A stretch of 64,000 nucleotides of DNA, from the NCBI GenBank assembly GCA_022570795.1, contig JAKUDP010000002.1:682001-746000 (forward strand), read 5' to 3'. Made by a program: the position numbers and the translations under genes. Within the stretch, counting starts at the first letter, position 1; each line of letters begins with the position of its first letter. This DNA comes from Sphaerulina vaccinii (taxonomy: Eukaryota > Ascomycota > Dothideomycetes > Mycosphaerellales > Mycosphaerellaceae). The notes beneath the pieces are model-generated. The model saw only the letters and a program-made list of their open reading frames with translations. It searched no databases and was not told the DNA's origin. Below, in pieces: positions 21,517 to 33,004 of this stretch.

Positions 21517-24479
21517 CACCCACCACCGTCCTTTCAACCACGACGCCTTTGGGAAACGCTTATAATTCTGTGAGCGATCACATTTGGGATGTCGAGCTCG
21601 AACGATCATTCCAGCGATAGTTGACAGGAAGCGGGCGATCACTGTAGATGTCAATGATACCATCAATGCAAGAAAAACTCTTTCTAGTCTATCCACTGCC
21701 CCGGGACTTCAGTCTTGCAGCACAATGACAGAACATGTGCTTTCCCGTGCTTCGGCATCTTGCTTGCATGTTTGACGCAACCCTGCAGGTGTTCAAGCAG
21801 TCGTACATGACAGCAGCCACGGGACGTTGTCCCACATCCCAAGCCACGTTGCTACCCGGTGAGACCATACAGAGCGTGGCAGCCACTTGTTCCGCTGTAT
21901 CGGGTTTTCTGAGATGTGGCTGTAACTTGTGTGTCTTTCGCTTCTGGTCGAAGAGTGCAGACAGTTGGGCGATCAGTCTTCTCGCCGAAGCATGCTCGGC
22001 CCATTGGAAACAAACGAAGGACTGCCTTCTCAAATCAACATTGCAGCTGGAGATGCGTCTTCTGCTGTCCAAAGCATTCCACGAAGAGGCGATCTTGACT
22101 GATCGCTTGTAAGTTTTCAAGCCGACTTACATGTATCACGTCGCTCAAGACATTGCACGAAGCAGTCGGACCGACCGTTCGAGGACGCTCGAGGGTGCGG
22201 AAATGCTGCGGAAAACGAAATCCTCCTCCGAAAGTCCCAGCTATGGCCTTCCGTAGTCCAATATCCGCAATACGTTATCTAAGCACAGCTGATAATCTTC
22301 AAAAGCCGACATCCATTCTTCCACAACACTTCATCTTCACTTCACATCGTGGACTTGCCATCACTTTTGTCTGACTTTATCACAAGTCTCACGCTACTGC
22401 AACCACTTTACGCGTACCTCGCATCTCCCTTGCTTTCATCATTCAGGGCAGTCCGTCGCGCACAACGACTTCTGCTCTCGTTAGACACGCGCATCGCGGA
22501 GATGCTATTGGAAGATATGCAGATGACTGTCGCGCAGAGTTCGCGACATGACTTCAGCTCTCTCCTATCGTGGAAATGAAAGGCTGGGTGCTGTCAAAGA
22601 CCTTGCCTGATGCGATCATCTGCCGCAGTTCTCTCACCTTGGCTCCCTTAGAAGCAGGGCATTCGAGGAGAGCCGTAGTCGGCGATACTCTGAGAGCTGA
22701 AGTGTAGTGCTTGCTATATACCTCCGCTGCTACAGCCCGCATTGACCTGATCCCTTTCAGCATGGGACTTGCAAGCTCAGAGGAGCACCCTTCCAATGGC
22801 ATTCTCCAGGTACCTGCGCGATGCGCTAGTCGCATCTTTTCTTCCAATTTCGTTGCCCGGCGAACGACTTTCTTCTGTAAGTGAATCTCTCTTGGAGATA
22901 TGTCCTCAGTCATACTTGCAGTGGCTCTACTACTTCATCTCCGAGAAACTCCACGACCAGGCAGACAGCTTAGCCAGATTCGGAACCGGAACCAGCCTAG
23001 ACTTCTGACTCCATCGAGCGCGGAAATCGTGTGCCTTGCTAATGGCAAGTCTGATGTTGACGGACAGCGTGTGTACCGAGGTCGCTTTGGCGGAGTATCG
23101 CGAGTATGAGCTCTTCAGCAGGTACGTGAAGACTGCGATATTCTCGTTCTTGGAGTACTGACATGTTATTGATCAGTGATACCGATTCACTGCTATCTCA
23201 GCTTGGATCGCAGTTCTCGAGCACGATTTCTTCACCTTGGACCTTCTGCTCTTGCAAGTTGCAGATGCAGCTGGTCTGCGTTCCGAGTTCGATTCCTGTC
23301 AGAGGCGTGAACCTGGTCAGGCTAAGTGTGAAAGCCGAGATTGCAGTATGTGCTGCTCATACAGGCTGGCAGCAAGGTTTCGAGTCACGCTAACCTTTCG
23401 GATAGACATGTCGAAGACGATTAGCCATGCAATTGTGGCTGCATAGCCACGAGGATCAGAACTCTTTCTGGCTGCATCAAGGTGGCATCGAAGTGGCCCC
23501 GGTAAGGAGCAGCGCTGGAACCAAGCGGTCGGCAGATCTAATGTCCTGGATGACGGAAGCGAAGGCACGAAGCAAGAGGCAGAAGCTCATAACCCCACGT
23601 ACTCCGTACAAGTTCTGAGTGCCATGGACGTCCATCAGCCAATGCCATCCACCACGTATCTGCCACCTCCGTCAAGTATCTACCGCGGTTGCTCCCAAGT
23701 TCGAACACATGACCATTTCTAAAAGATGTGCACCTGTTGCACTGCAGAAGAAGGCTGAGGCAGTTTTACTGACGCAGACACTACATTCAGCCGGCAGGTG
23801 CGAACATGGTATGCATTGGCCCGGTGCACATGGCCGCCAATGACACAAACCTCGCGTATGCGGTGCTTCTTCGTGCTCGTCATGCACATTCGGCTGTCTG
23901 ATCTTGAGCCGGCTGACCTCCAGCATCATTCGGAGCACCATCCGAGAAATCATTGGCCAGGCAAGTAATGTCGTGGGCATGTTCGTTGCTCATGGAGTTG
24001 CATCTTTTTCGGCTTAAGGCTGCGCTCATGCAGCTTCACGTAGGTGCACGAACCACTGGCCTGTGCGAAACATCCTCAACGCTCCTCCCGATCCTTTGGA
24101 GGCTCTGCTTCGGCTACTCTTGTACAGACGCAAAGCGCTCTGTATGTCCACGAAAGCATGAGCACACCGATACCTGTGAGGGCATTTCGTCTGTTCTCGT
24201 GCTTGCAAGGACATCCCACGTCAAGCCGGATGAACATGCTCCGCGTCCACAGTTGGCCGGCCAGATAGTCGCGGATGGCAGACTGCCAGCGAACTCATTC
24301 GTTGAACACTGGTCTGAGCTGGCCGCCGTGACAATGATCAAAACGAGCATGTGGCATGCTGCGCATGTACCAGACTTGTCTTTCGGGCAGGAAGTATATA
24401 CACCGCTCTCGTGCCTGACGAGACACAGACGTGGGACGTCGCGGATAGAAATGGGAGCGAACCCATGAAGTCTCCCAGC

Positions 24480-24728
24480 ATGTCTGCAATCCTCCAGACA
24501 ATGAGAGCCATGGCATCATACCAACCCCCAGAGACAGCGAAGGGAACCCCGCCAGGACCGAAGGATGACAAGTGGTACGTCTTCGCCATATATGGAAAGC
24601 TCGCAGGCAGAACTGATCGCTTCCGTTATCAAGGACAGATGAAATACTGGCAGAAGTCGGATCACATCTCAATGACCGGAAGACCAATGCTGAAGAAGGC
24701 CAGAACGACTCAGCCGCAGTACGAATGA
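24480..24728 (+). CDS. Possible small ORF (82 residues)
   Basis: Unrecognised. The composition is protein-like, with a Trp/Tyr/Phe-rich middle (KWYVFAIYGKLAGRTDRFRY). It could be an exon of a small gene. There is no domain and no splice evidence, and the opposite strand is also open, so support is weak. Confidence 0.22.
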   Translation: MSAILQTMRAMASYQPPETAKGTPPGPKDDKWYVFAIYGKLAGRTDRFRYQGQMKYWQKSDHISMTGRPMLKKARTTQPQYE

Positions 24729-25116
24729 GAGAAGGCATGCCAGTATGTTGTTGGAGCAGTTCAATGGCTTTGCTGCAAAGTCTAACCACATACAGAAATC
24801 AGAAAGCGTGACTGGGTTAGATCGCTGGCTGTCTTGTCAAGAGGATAGATCGTGGTATAGAAGAGGCTGCGGAGGATGAGCGCACTACTGGTAATGCGGT
24901 GCCAAGCAACAACACATGTCCCGAAGCCGACTTTCTCTCTGGAAAAATGATGACGCGAGCTGAGTTCAGCTCATTGGAGACTGAGCACTGGAGACATATG
25001 TCGCTAACGAGTGCTTTCATTGGCTTTCAATCTATATCGTATCATAACTTTCATTATGCAAGTCAAACAAGTCTAAACCACACCCTCCAAATCTCTCTCT
25101 CAGGGACAACCATTAT

Positions 25117-26313
25117 CTACAAAGTCCCTGGATCCTGTGGGTTCAAGCTCCAAGTGTAAGAAGCACCAACACTGTAGGTATCACCATTGTAAGTAGTATC
25201 CGCATATCCAGAAGCCTTAACGCCATCAATATTGGCATTGAAAAGCTGGCAGTAAGTTCCCTGAGCGAACTTGTTCTTGTACACGTAGTATGCGTTGAAA
25301 AGGTTGCAAGGCTGGTAAGTCTTGTAACCCTGCGATTGTGCGTATGCCTTGTTGATTTGAGTCTGAGCGCGAGCGTAGTCTCCGCAGACTGATGGGTCGT
25401 ATGGTCCGACGAAGTATTCGTAGCCGAGGAAGGTGGATTTGGAGGCGGCGGTGATGGCCTTTCCGCTTAGGTTCTGGGCGAGCTGGAAGCCGGTGACTGG
25501 GTCTGGGACGGCGAAGGAGGAGCGAGAGTAGCCGTTCGAAGCGGTGATGACGACGTGGAATTGTTCGCGGTATTGGCCTGTGGAAGGAAGTAGTTAGCAT
25601 AAGGCTCGGATATGGTTTATGCAGGGCTGAAGTGTGTGCATACCGGTGTTGGTGGCGGTCTGCTTGGAGACATCAGATCCCCAGAGGGCACACTTGTAGT
25701 TAGCAACACTCTTTGGGTTTGGGCAAGCTGGGCCTAAGATTTCTGAGTCAGTACATGTTGGCTGCTGTGAGGCAGTGCTTATGAGCTTACCTGGCTCCAG
25801 GCTTGGGTCACGCTCAACGTAGATGTTGAAGGCAACACAGAGGTCGACAGAGTCGCACTTCTTAGCACAAGCAGATGGGCTGTAGCTGTCCAAGACGTAG
25901 TAGGTGAGGTAGGAGTTCTGCTGAGTCGATCCGTTCAGGTCGCGGAACTCCTCGTAGTAGAAGCTGTTACCAGATGGAATGATCTGTGGGAAAGAGTTGG
26001 CCTGAGCGTGGAAGTATGGGTTCTTCTGGAAAGCCTCTGGAGTGTCTGGAGTGGTGTTTGGTGCGGTTCCAGCTGGCTGTGGGTCGCAGGCTGCACGCTT
26101 CATCTTGGCTGCTGGTGCGGAAGTTGGCTGCACCTGAGCAGCGGAGCTGGCAGCAGCATCTTGGTGGTAGGTGACATCGCCCTGGTTGGCAGCTCCAACT
26201 GGAGCTTGAGTCACTGCTGGAGGTGGTGCAGCTGCAACGGCAGCAGCATCGAGCTTCTGGTTTTGGGCAGCTGCCAGGCCAGCAAGGGCTGCAGCAATGA
26301 TGAAGCTCTTCAT
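25117..26313 (-). CDS. Secreted Cys-containing protein, PAN/apple-like middle
   Basis: Three exons: 26313-25791, 25733-25644 and 25577-25117, giving 357 residues. Introns are 25790-25734 and 25643-25578, both with strong GTAAGC/GTATGC donors. The N-terminus is a signal peptide (MKSFIIAAALAGLAAA), followed by an Ala/Pro/Gln-rich linker to residue ~75. A KR site (MKRAACDP) may be a Kex2-type cleavage point. The core has the spacing CAKKCDSVDLCVAFNIY, then further Cys pairs, like PAN/apple-type folds. The C-terminal part (GYEYFVGPYDPSVCG, CNLFNAYYVYKNKFAQG) is a pattern I associate with an abundant secreted family of filamentous ascomycetes of unknown function. It is probably an extracellular or wall-associated protein. 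Confidence 0.85.
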
Positions 26314-27813
26314 CTTGGTAATTTGGAAGTTGCACGAGTGGATGGAGACTGAATGTGCTTGAGTGTGACTGTGGAGATGAAGTGCAAGGCGATAAGATCT
26401 TTATGTACTTCCCCTCTGATCAGCATTCTCCATCCTGAGCAACGTGCTCCATTCAATAGCCTTGAGGCTTGAGAGCTCGTGGGGTGCAAGAGTACGCGCG
26501 AGAACATCCGATTCGAGCCAGACCATGATGGCAGAGTGCTTTTGCGAGTAGCATTATTTCCTGTTCAAGTCAAGCTAGAAGCCAACGAAGACGCTTTTGT
26601 CGAGGTCGGCGGAGTGGCTTTGGAAGGTGGAAGTATCACAAGCCTAGAGTGAGGTAAGGTTCGCTTTAAGTGATGTGCCGTTTTCTGGTGCTGTAGGTAG
26701 ACCGAACTTAAGAGGACAAAGTCCGGGCGAAGGTTTGGGATTTGGCCGGTCGAGGAGCGCCGCATTCCTTCAACACGAGTGCTTGTCCGGTATGCTTGAA
26801 AATCATCGTTGACTTCACGTCCTCCATCTTCAGATTGTTCAGACGTCGTTGCTGATTCCAGACACGCTTCAGAGAAGTATGGAAGTGCTTCGACTTGTGC
26901 TCTGCTCTTTGTCTCATCAATTCTACACGGCTAAAATCAGTGAGCTGAAAAGTCAAATTGTAGGCTCTGCGCAGCTACTCAGGCAAGTTCCGAGGCTTGT
27001 TCACAGCTGCCCTTTTCAGCCAGCAAAAGACCTTTAAAGCCTTGTACAGAGTTGAGCTTGTCTCTAGCATGCATGAAGTTGTCGCCATTCTGCAGTGCAT
27101 AGCGCCGAATCGGGTGATCTTCAGGAACCCTCTCTGAGCTCTTTTCCTGAATCATGAAGAACTTTCCCGAGACATACCGCATGAGTACCGACATTCTCCA
27201 GATGCGGTCGTCTCGGCTTGCATATGTGGAAGTGGAAGGATTCGTCTCATGCAGTGGTCTGGACAAGGCCAATAGGATGCAGATGATCTGCTTCCCAATC
27301 GTGACTTCTGTTTTTCTGGAAGCCATCAATGTTGTTGAGTCCTAGCCCATCAGCTACAGTATGTCAGCTTGCAGATATATCCTATGCGGCTTAACATGCC
27401 TCAGATCAATACGATCTTCACACTTCAGGCCAGGTCTGCCGGTTTCCGTGGTAGCCATATGTGATTGAACGTCTAGCGTGCGTGACTTGTTGAGCTGTAA
27501 GCCTATAGCGTATTGGTACCTGAGCCAAGTATATCATACTTCGTCGCATCGGGGCATCGGGCATCCCCAACTCCCCACGCATCGTCACAAATTGCGCTCA
27601 ATCACACTCAACGCCTCCTCGTGGACAGCGCGTGAAGATGCAACGTGCGTCCGCACGTGTAGCAGCAATGGTCAGATAATGGCGCTGCAAAGGCCCGATC
27701 GCTCAATTGGGCAGGCGCGATACCTCGTTGTGGTAGCACTCCATCACGCTGCATAGTGGCATGATTCCCAGCTTTTGCAGACATTTGCATGTCTCAGCAT
27801 CCACGGAGCGGTA
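26314..27813. other. Intergenic with weak minus-strand ORFs
   Basis: 1.5 kb between the secreted-protein gene and the aldo-keto reductase. Two minus-strand frames, 27329-26979 (116 residues, starting MMASRKTEVTIGKQ) and 26956-26708 (charged, KSKHFHTSLKRVWNQQRR), are protein-like and adjacent. They may be two exons of an unknown gene, but I found no clean splice pair. The remainder appears empty. Confidence 0.35.
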
Positions 27814-28899
27814 CTAATGGAAGTACTTCTGCGAGATCGCCTTGCAGCCTTCCCATCCTTGATCGAGAGCTTCGATGACATCATTTGGAAGACCGGGCTT
27901 CTCCAGGTCGATCAGATTCTGCTCGATGTGCTTCACAGAGGATGCACCAATGATGATTGCGTCTCCGTTCTCGCGCTTGAGTTGGCTGTGGTGTGTCATC
28001 CATCGCAAAGCACACTCGGCTTCGGTGAGACCATGCTTTTTGGCTACGGGTCGAAGAATGTCGAGAGCATCGAAGTATTGACTGTTCCAGTATCTGCCGC
28101 GATACATCTTGCCTTGCCACTTGTTTGGATCGAAGCGAGAGCCAGATTCATGCTCAGTGTCATCGCGGTGGTATCGGTCTGTAAGATAGCCTCCTGCGAG
28201 CGGGTTGTAGTTGTAGAAGGATATGCCATACTTCCGCAGGCACGGCAGAAGCTCGAGCTCGACAGCGCGGTGCAGCGCATTGTACACTCCCTGATACACA
28301 TCGATCTGCTTCCAGCCATTCTGCTTGCACATCTCACTCATCTGCGCGACTTCCCAGGACATGTAGTTGCTGACTCCAAGCCTCTTGAACTTGCCTTCCT
28401 TGTAAAGGTCGTTGACGACCTTCAAGGTAGTCTCATATGGCACTGTCCTGTCAGGCGCGTGGAGGTAGAACAGATCAACCTGATCTGTCTTCAGCGCTTT
28501 CAAGCTCTTCTCGATATTCTCTCTGAGGCCCTTCTCGTCGAGATGCCCATCCACAGACCAACCCATCGCGGGACTGTGAGCGAAATTGGCTGTCGGGAAG
28601 TACTTGGTATCCATGACTATGCCTCTCTTCTGCCACTCTAGGTCGCCGAGCATCTCCTCCGAGGAACCCACGCCGTAGGCTCTTGCCGTGTCGACCTCGT
28701 TGTGGCCATGCTTCTGGAACACATCCAAGATGTCCCTGGCAGTTTCGATGTCGTGCACTCGAGATTGTTCAGCCCCAGGCTTGCCGAAGGTCTGCCCACG
28801 AATTAGTGCCATGTTCTTCTCCTATCACGCTCCAGCCATGAGAGGACTCACCATGGCACCGAAGACCACATTGACGGTAGTTTTCTGCTCTGAAGTCAT
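27814..28899 (-). CDS. Aldo-keto reductase, AKR7 (aldehyde reductase) type
   Basis: Two exons: 28899-28852 and 28791-27814, giving 341 residues, with intron 28851-28792 (GTGAGT donor). The short first exon (MTSEQKTTVNVVFGAM) joins to TFGKPGAEQSRVHDIE, the expected AKR7 beginning. An internal ATG inside the intron at 28812 would give a wrong N-terminus. The catalytic tetrad is visible: Asp50 and Tyr55 in VDTARAYG, Lys79 in MDTKYFP and His127 in FYLHAPD. The C-terminal IIGASSVKHIEQNL is the NADPH 2'-phosphate-binding region. It reduces aldehydes or ketones with NADPH in the cytosol; relatives handle aflatoxin dialdehyde and succinic semialdehyde. No toxin cluster is nearby, so general carbonyl detoxification is most likely. 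Confidence 0.93.
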
Positions 28900-29405
28900 C
28901 TTGTTCTTGATGTTGTTGAGAATTGATTCTTTCTTGTTCTTGGCTCACCTCTCCTCGCAGACCTATGCTTTTCTTATACCTCACTGCCCTCGCTGCGTCA
29001 TATTCTATCGCTCAAGCATGTAGCCGGACATAGAACGTATTTCCGACATCTTGTGTCTCTGTATTGAGGAGCAGCAGGGAGATGTCTCGAGTTCCTCCCG
29101 ATATGGCCGATAGGGCATGCTGATGTGCATGATTGAGATCCATGATACGACATGACAATGGACGAGAGACTCAGCTATGTCCGGGAGAAGAGAAGAGAGA
29201 GTGCAGAGGAGAGAGAAATGTGCCAAGTGAAGGGAATTCCCGATTCGCCACTTGCGAGCGGCCTTTAGCGGCAGTCCACAGACAAGATCGATTAGAGCCA
29301 TGACGAACACTTGCTTGTTTGCATTTGGGTGTGACAGCTTGTTGTGACAGCGGGAGAAGACAGACCCTTCTAAGACACAGATGATTCCGTACCTGACCCG
29401 GCACC
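28900..29405. promoter_or_regulatory. Divergent intergenic region AKR / SET methyltransferase
   Basis: 506 bases between divergent start codons (28899 minus, 29406 plus). It must contain both promoters. An AG-rich stretch lies near 29185-29220. No specific motif is called. Confidence 0.5.
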
Positions 29406-31325
29406 ATGGCTACGCCTGAGCAATTAGAAGCACTTCGTCAATGGCTTCACGAGAATGGCGGATGCCTCCACCAAGACGCAATTCTAGCATACAACGAAGA
29501 CGCTGGCGTGCATTGTCGAGCAGGCGCGAATCTCGACCCAGCAGCTCGAATATGCACAATACCGCATTCAATCGCGTTGTCGAGCCTGAATGCACTCGTG
29601 GACGACTCCTTCACAGCTTTCCGGAATCGTGGCATTGCTCCTCAAGCTATCGGCTACTTCTACCTGATGCACCAATACATCAACCGGAGCACATCGTTCT
29701 GGAAGCCATACCTAGACACTCTGCCAGCACCTGATAGTGATCTCCGAACTCCTTTCTGCTTCGATGAGCAAGATCTGCACTGGCTGGCGGAGACTGATGT
29801 GCTCTTCACGACTCAGGCACGGCAGGCTCAGCATGAAGCACACTATCAGCAAGGAATTACGCTGCTCCAAAGAGCCAAAGTAGACCCAGCGCCATATACG
29901 TGGTGAGTCGGCACTTTTCCAAGGTAGGTGGGAACATTCATTTTGATCACTTGCAGGCATCTCTATAAGTGGGCAGTGACCACGTTCACTTCTCGCTCTT
30001 TCTCATCTCGCGCACTGCATCCGCAAGACAGCAAATACTGGTCGGCATACAAGACAGGTCCCGATGGTCGCAGACAGACGGTATTGCTTGACTTGTCCCG
30101 GAGCTCCGCAGATGACCTCGACTTTCCTGTCTTGTTCCCAGTGTTGGACATCCTCAATCATCATCACGATGCACATGTCGACTGGAGTTTCGACCCAGGA
30201 CGATTTACGGTCTCTATCAGCGATGCGATGTCTGAGGGCAGCGAACTTTACAACAACTATGGACCAAAGAGCAACGACGAACTGCTATTAGGCTATGGCT
30301 TCTGTATACCAGGCAACCCGAACGACAAAGTCCTGCTGGTCCTCAAAACGCCACCGGATAACCTGCAGCCCGACATCCAGCGAATACAACCAGGATACTT
30401 CGATTCATCTGGACAATGGGACAGCAAGAAAGCCACATTTGGTATACACAAGACAGGCGTGGCTCCACAGAATCCTGCCGATGTGTTTCTGCAGCTACCA
30501 TCTGCTCTCCTTGAGCTCCTCACCTATACTATCCGATTTGAGAGAAGACTACCATTCGAGTTCATCGATCACGTCCTTCAAAGTCTAGTCGACGAAACGA
30601 GCGGCAGCCGGCATTACTTACCACACATCACACGAATGATCGTGACGTCTTTGGCACCGAAGCTCGATAAGATGAGGAGCTCAACACCCACGACGCCACC
30701 AGCGAACCAGAAGCAGGAGATCGCCAAGGTCTATCGCGACAGTCAGATTGAGATACTGGAATCCGTCATGTCCAGTCTACGCTTGTATCTACGCTCTATG
30801 CTTCGGCTCTCCTTCCCACAACTGGAGCCTTTGCCTGCAGGACCGTTCATAACAACCATCGAAGGTCTCCTACAACTCCTTGGACGCTCCAATCTCCAAG
30901 CCGCAAGTGACTTCGCCAACGGCATCGTCGCAAACGCCGGAACTGCCGACCTCGATCGGCTGCGACAAGCCGGCTGGGAAGAAGACATGTTCGTTCTCCT
31001 ACTATGCTACTGCCAACTCACCTTTGGCTTCGAGCTTCCCGAGTTCTGCGTCGACAGAATCGCAGACGTTGAAGACGCGTTATACGCTGTAGAACTCGAA
31101 CAAGCCAAGGACTTGTTAGATCTCGTACGAGTAGCTGCAGCGGCGAATCCTGGTAGTGTTTGGACACTCCAGGAGTGGGACGCGAACTTCATCGCCAAAG
31201 TTGGAGGAAGAATGCTGGTTCATGAGAGCTTTCCGATGGTGGTGCCTGGACCTGTGGATATGCAGCAGGAGTCGCCGCAGCAGGTCATCTATATCCATGG
31301 CATCAAAGGTGGTGCATCGGCATAA
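29406..31325 (+). CDS. SET-domain lysine methyltransferase (Rubisco-LSMT/RKM/SETD3-like)
   Basis: Exon 1 is 29406-29902, intron 29903-29956 (GTGAGT..TTGCAG), and exon 2 is 29957-31325, giving 621 residues. The start has a strong CACCATGG context. The N-terminal half is a split SET domain: CRAGANLDPAARICTIPHSI at its start, and the SAM-binding segment VLFPVLDILNHH with the closing ELYNNYGPKSNDELLLGYGF. The NYGxKxNxELLxxYGF signature is diagnostic of this class. The C-terminal ~300 residues are a helical substrate-binding domain. Family members methylate lysine (or histidine) on non-histone targets such as ribosomal proteins, elongation factors or actin. The exact target cannot be read from sequence. 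Confidence 0.93.
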
Positions 31326-31949
31326 GGAGGTGACGAATGTGTAACTGGAGTTGACAGCAGGTGCTTACTGTGGGTAGAGCCATTTGGAAAGAACTTTGGC
31401 GACAAAGGAGCATTTTGACGACTCCCCAACTCGATCTGATCATTTTTCTTGTTCTTTGTATAATAATTTGGTGCTATTGTACTGGAGCCCGATCAATACA
31501 GGACCACCTCGTCGCTGGACGACACTTCTGTCTTGATCCATGTCTTTGATTTGGAGAATGCATGAGAGTCGTATTCAAGGTATGGTCACACTTGAAAATA
31601 TAGCCATTTTCCAGAATATCGTTAATTCGAGCTTTTCGAGCTACAGCACGCAAAGCACAACAGACTGAACTATGACTTCTCAGACACTACCAAAAAATAC
31701 TTTAAAGATGCCCCATGAGGTATGGCTAGAATCTATGTCGATTTGTGCATGTTGTCGTCGTCCCACAGATTTCGGGCAACCCTAACACATGGCCTTGGCG
31801 CACATGTAAGAGAAGTGAAAACCCGACACCACTGCCCAATGCATTGAGCTTCCCATCAGTTGACCAGCGACCGCATTACTCGATCCAGTAGTCAAACACC
31901 TTGCAGCAAGCATCTGCGATCGATCAGGTCATTTCACATAGTCCGAAAA
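31326..31949. other. Convergent 3' intergenic region
   Basis: About 620 bases between the SET gene and an unknown minus-strand gene. No gene seen. A local T-rich patch lies near 31440-31470. Confidence 0.4.
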
Positions 31950-32591
31950 TCAACATTTCCCTCGTCTCTCCCTGGCCGCATTCCCAGCCCGACTAATAAT
32001 CTGCACATCACGCCACGAAGCCTGTAGATGTGGTTGACCATACCCATGAAGCACATACTCGGAGTCGCAAGTATCTGTAACGTAGAAACCAGTTGGACTC
32101 GTCCCAGTCAGATTGCCCAAAGTGTTTGCGAGAGCGATGTTGATGGGCGGAAGAATTGGACGAGAGGATCGTGGAGCTGGGGATGCGGAGAAGACTGTAG
32201 TAGTAGGGGAATTTGGGTTGGATGCTCCGGCTGTTGCTTGCCCATCGTGGTCCTGATCGTGGCCGAAAGAGTGTTCTCCAAGAAGTAGTGAAAGTCGCTG
32301 AGACCTGCGAATGGCCCTTTGATTAGGTGTAAATATTTCATCTTCGAGGCCTAGGAACTCGCCATCGTCAGAGTAGACTTCTAGAGTGTCTTCCAGTTGA
32401 AGCAGTCGCTCACCCTTGCGAAACGCTTTGTGGAGATCTGTATGTCCTGGAGAACGATGCAGAGTAGGATTGCTCGACGGCAGGAACTTGCGAGCGAACT
32501 GTCTGAATGTTGTGCGAGACATGTCTTGACTTGTTCTGGGATCTTGATTTCGAAATTCGGAACGTAGAAATGATGTGGTTTTGAGATGCAA
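31950..32591 (-). CDS. Uncharacterised protein
   Basis: Up to 213 residues, not recognised. A better start may be the second Met (MSRTTFRQFARKFL, at 32522), because the residues before it are basic and low-complexity. The middle holds an acidic stretch (LEDTLEVYSDDGEFLGLEDE), then a Ser/Pro/Thr-rich linker. The last ~60 residues are more ordered (PINIALANTLGNLTGTSPTG, then a WRDVQIISRAGNAARERRGK end). No signal peptide or membrane segment. The open frame and composition look coding. No function is proposed. Confidence 0.55.
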   Translation of the reverse strand: MHLKTTSFLRSEFRNQDPRTSQDMSRTTFRQFARKFLPSSNPTLHRSPGHTDLHKAFRKGERLLQLEDTLEVYSDDGEFLGLEDEIFTPNQRAIRRSQRLSLLLGEHSFGHDQDHDGQATAGASNPNSPTTTVFSASPAPRSSRPILPPINIALANTLGNLTGTSPTGFYVTDTCDSEYVLHGYGQPHLQASWRDVQIISRAGNAARERRGKC

Positions 32592-33004
32592 TGAAGGTTG
32601 CTCTCGAAAGACCTGCTTTCGTGGTAGAGAGTGTGATAGTAGAAGGCCTGCTTCTGGGTGATGACAAGCAACGACTTGCTGTTCGATGGGCTGGTCAGAG
32701 GATGCGATAGAAATGCAGACAGATCAGTGACTTCCATTGCGGCTGATATGTGATAGTCGTCTTTGTTCGACAGTCAACACCATCTTCCACGACACTTCAC
32801 TATCATGTCAAAGTGACAACGACCCATTGCTTGAACAATAGGCCATTGTATGGTCGACAAAGAGTGAAAAATTGAAATGCAAGGCTGTGTCTCAGTGTTC
32901 GGCGTGGCGGAAGCGTCGTAGTAGCACTCCGAAACGTCCAACCTCACCATGCCAGTGTCCTGCCTTTCCGTGCATTGTTGAAAGTGTCGTGCTTGCCTCG
33001 GGCC
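32592..33004. other. Short intergenic
   Basis: About 410 bases between two minus-strand genes. No coding support. Confidence 0.4.

Larger units (their letters stand above)
19017..25116. other. Gene-poor region of ~6.1 kb
   Basis: No gene with a recognised domain or convincing exon chain was found on either strand. Base composition is near the window average, not AT-rich, so it does not look like a heavily RIP-mutated repeat. Open frames up to 209 residues exist (20429-21058, minus strand) but have no domain or start/splice support. The few more protein-like pieces are listed separately. It may hold unrecognised small genes, non-coding transcripts or decayed sequence. Confidence 0.45.

Noticed and set aside
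27775..28641. 288-residue plus-strand open frame
   Set aside because: Lies entirely opposite the aldo-keto reductase, which has all catalytic residues; the plus-strand product has no domain.
27814..28899. Aldo-keto reductase as a sign of an aflatoxin-type cluster
   Set aside because: AKR7-type reductases are widespread detoxification enzymes, and no polyketide synthase, regulator or other pathway gene is nearby.
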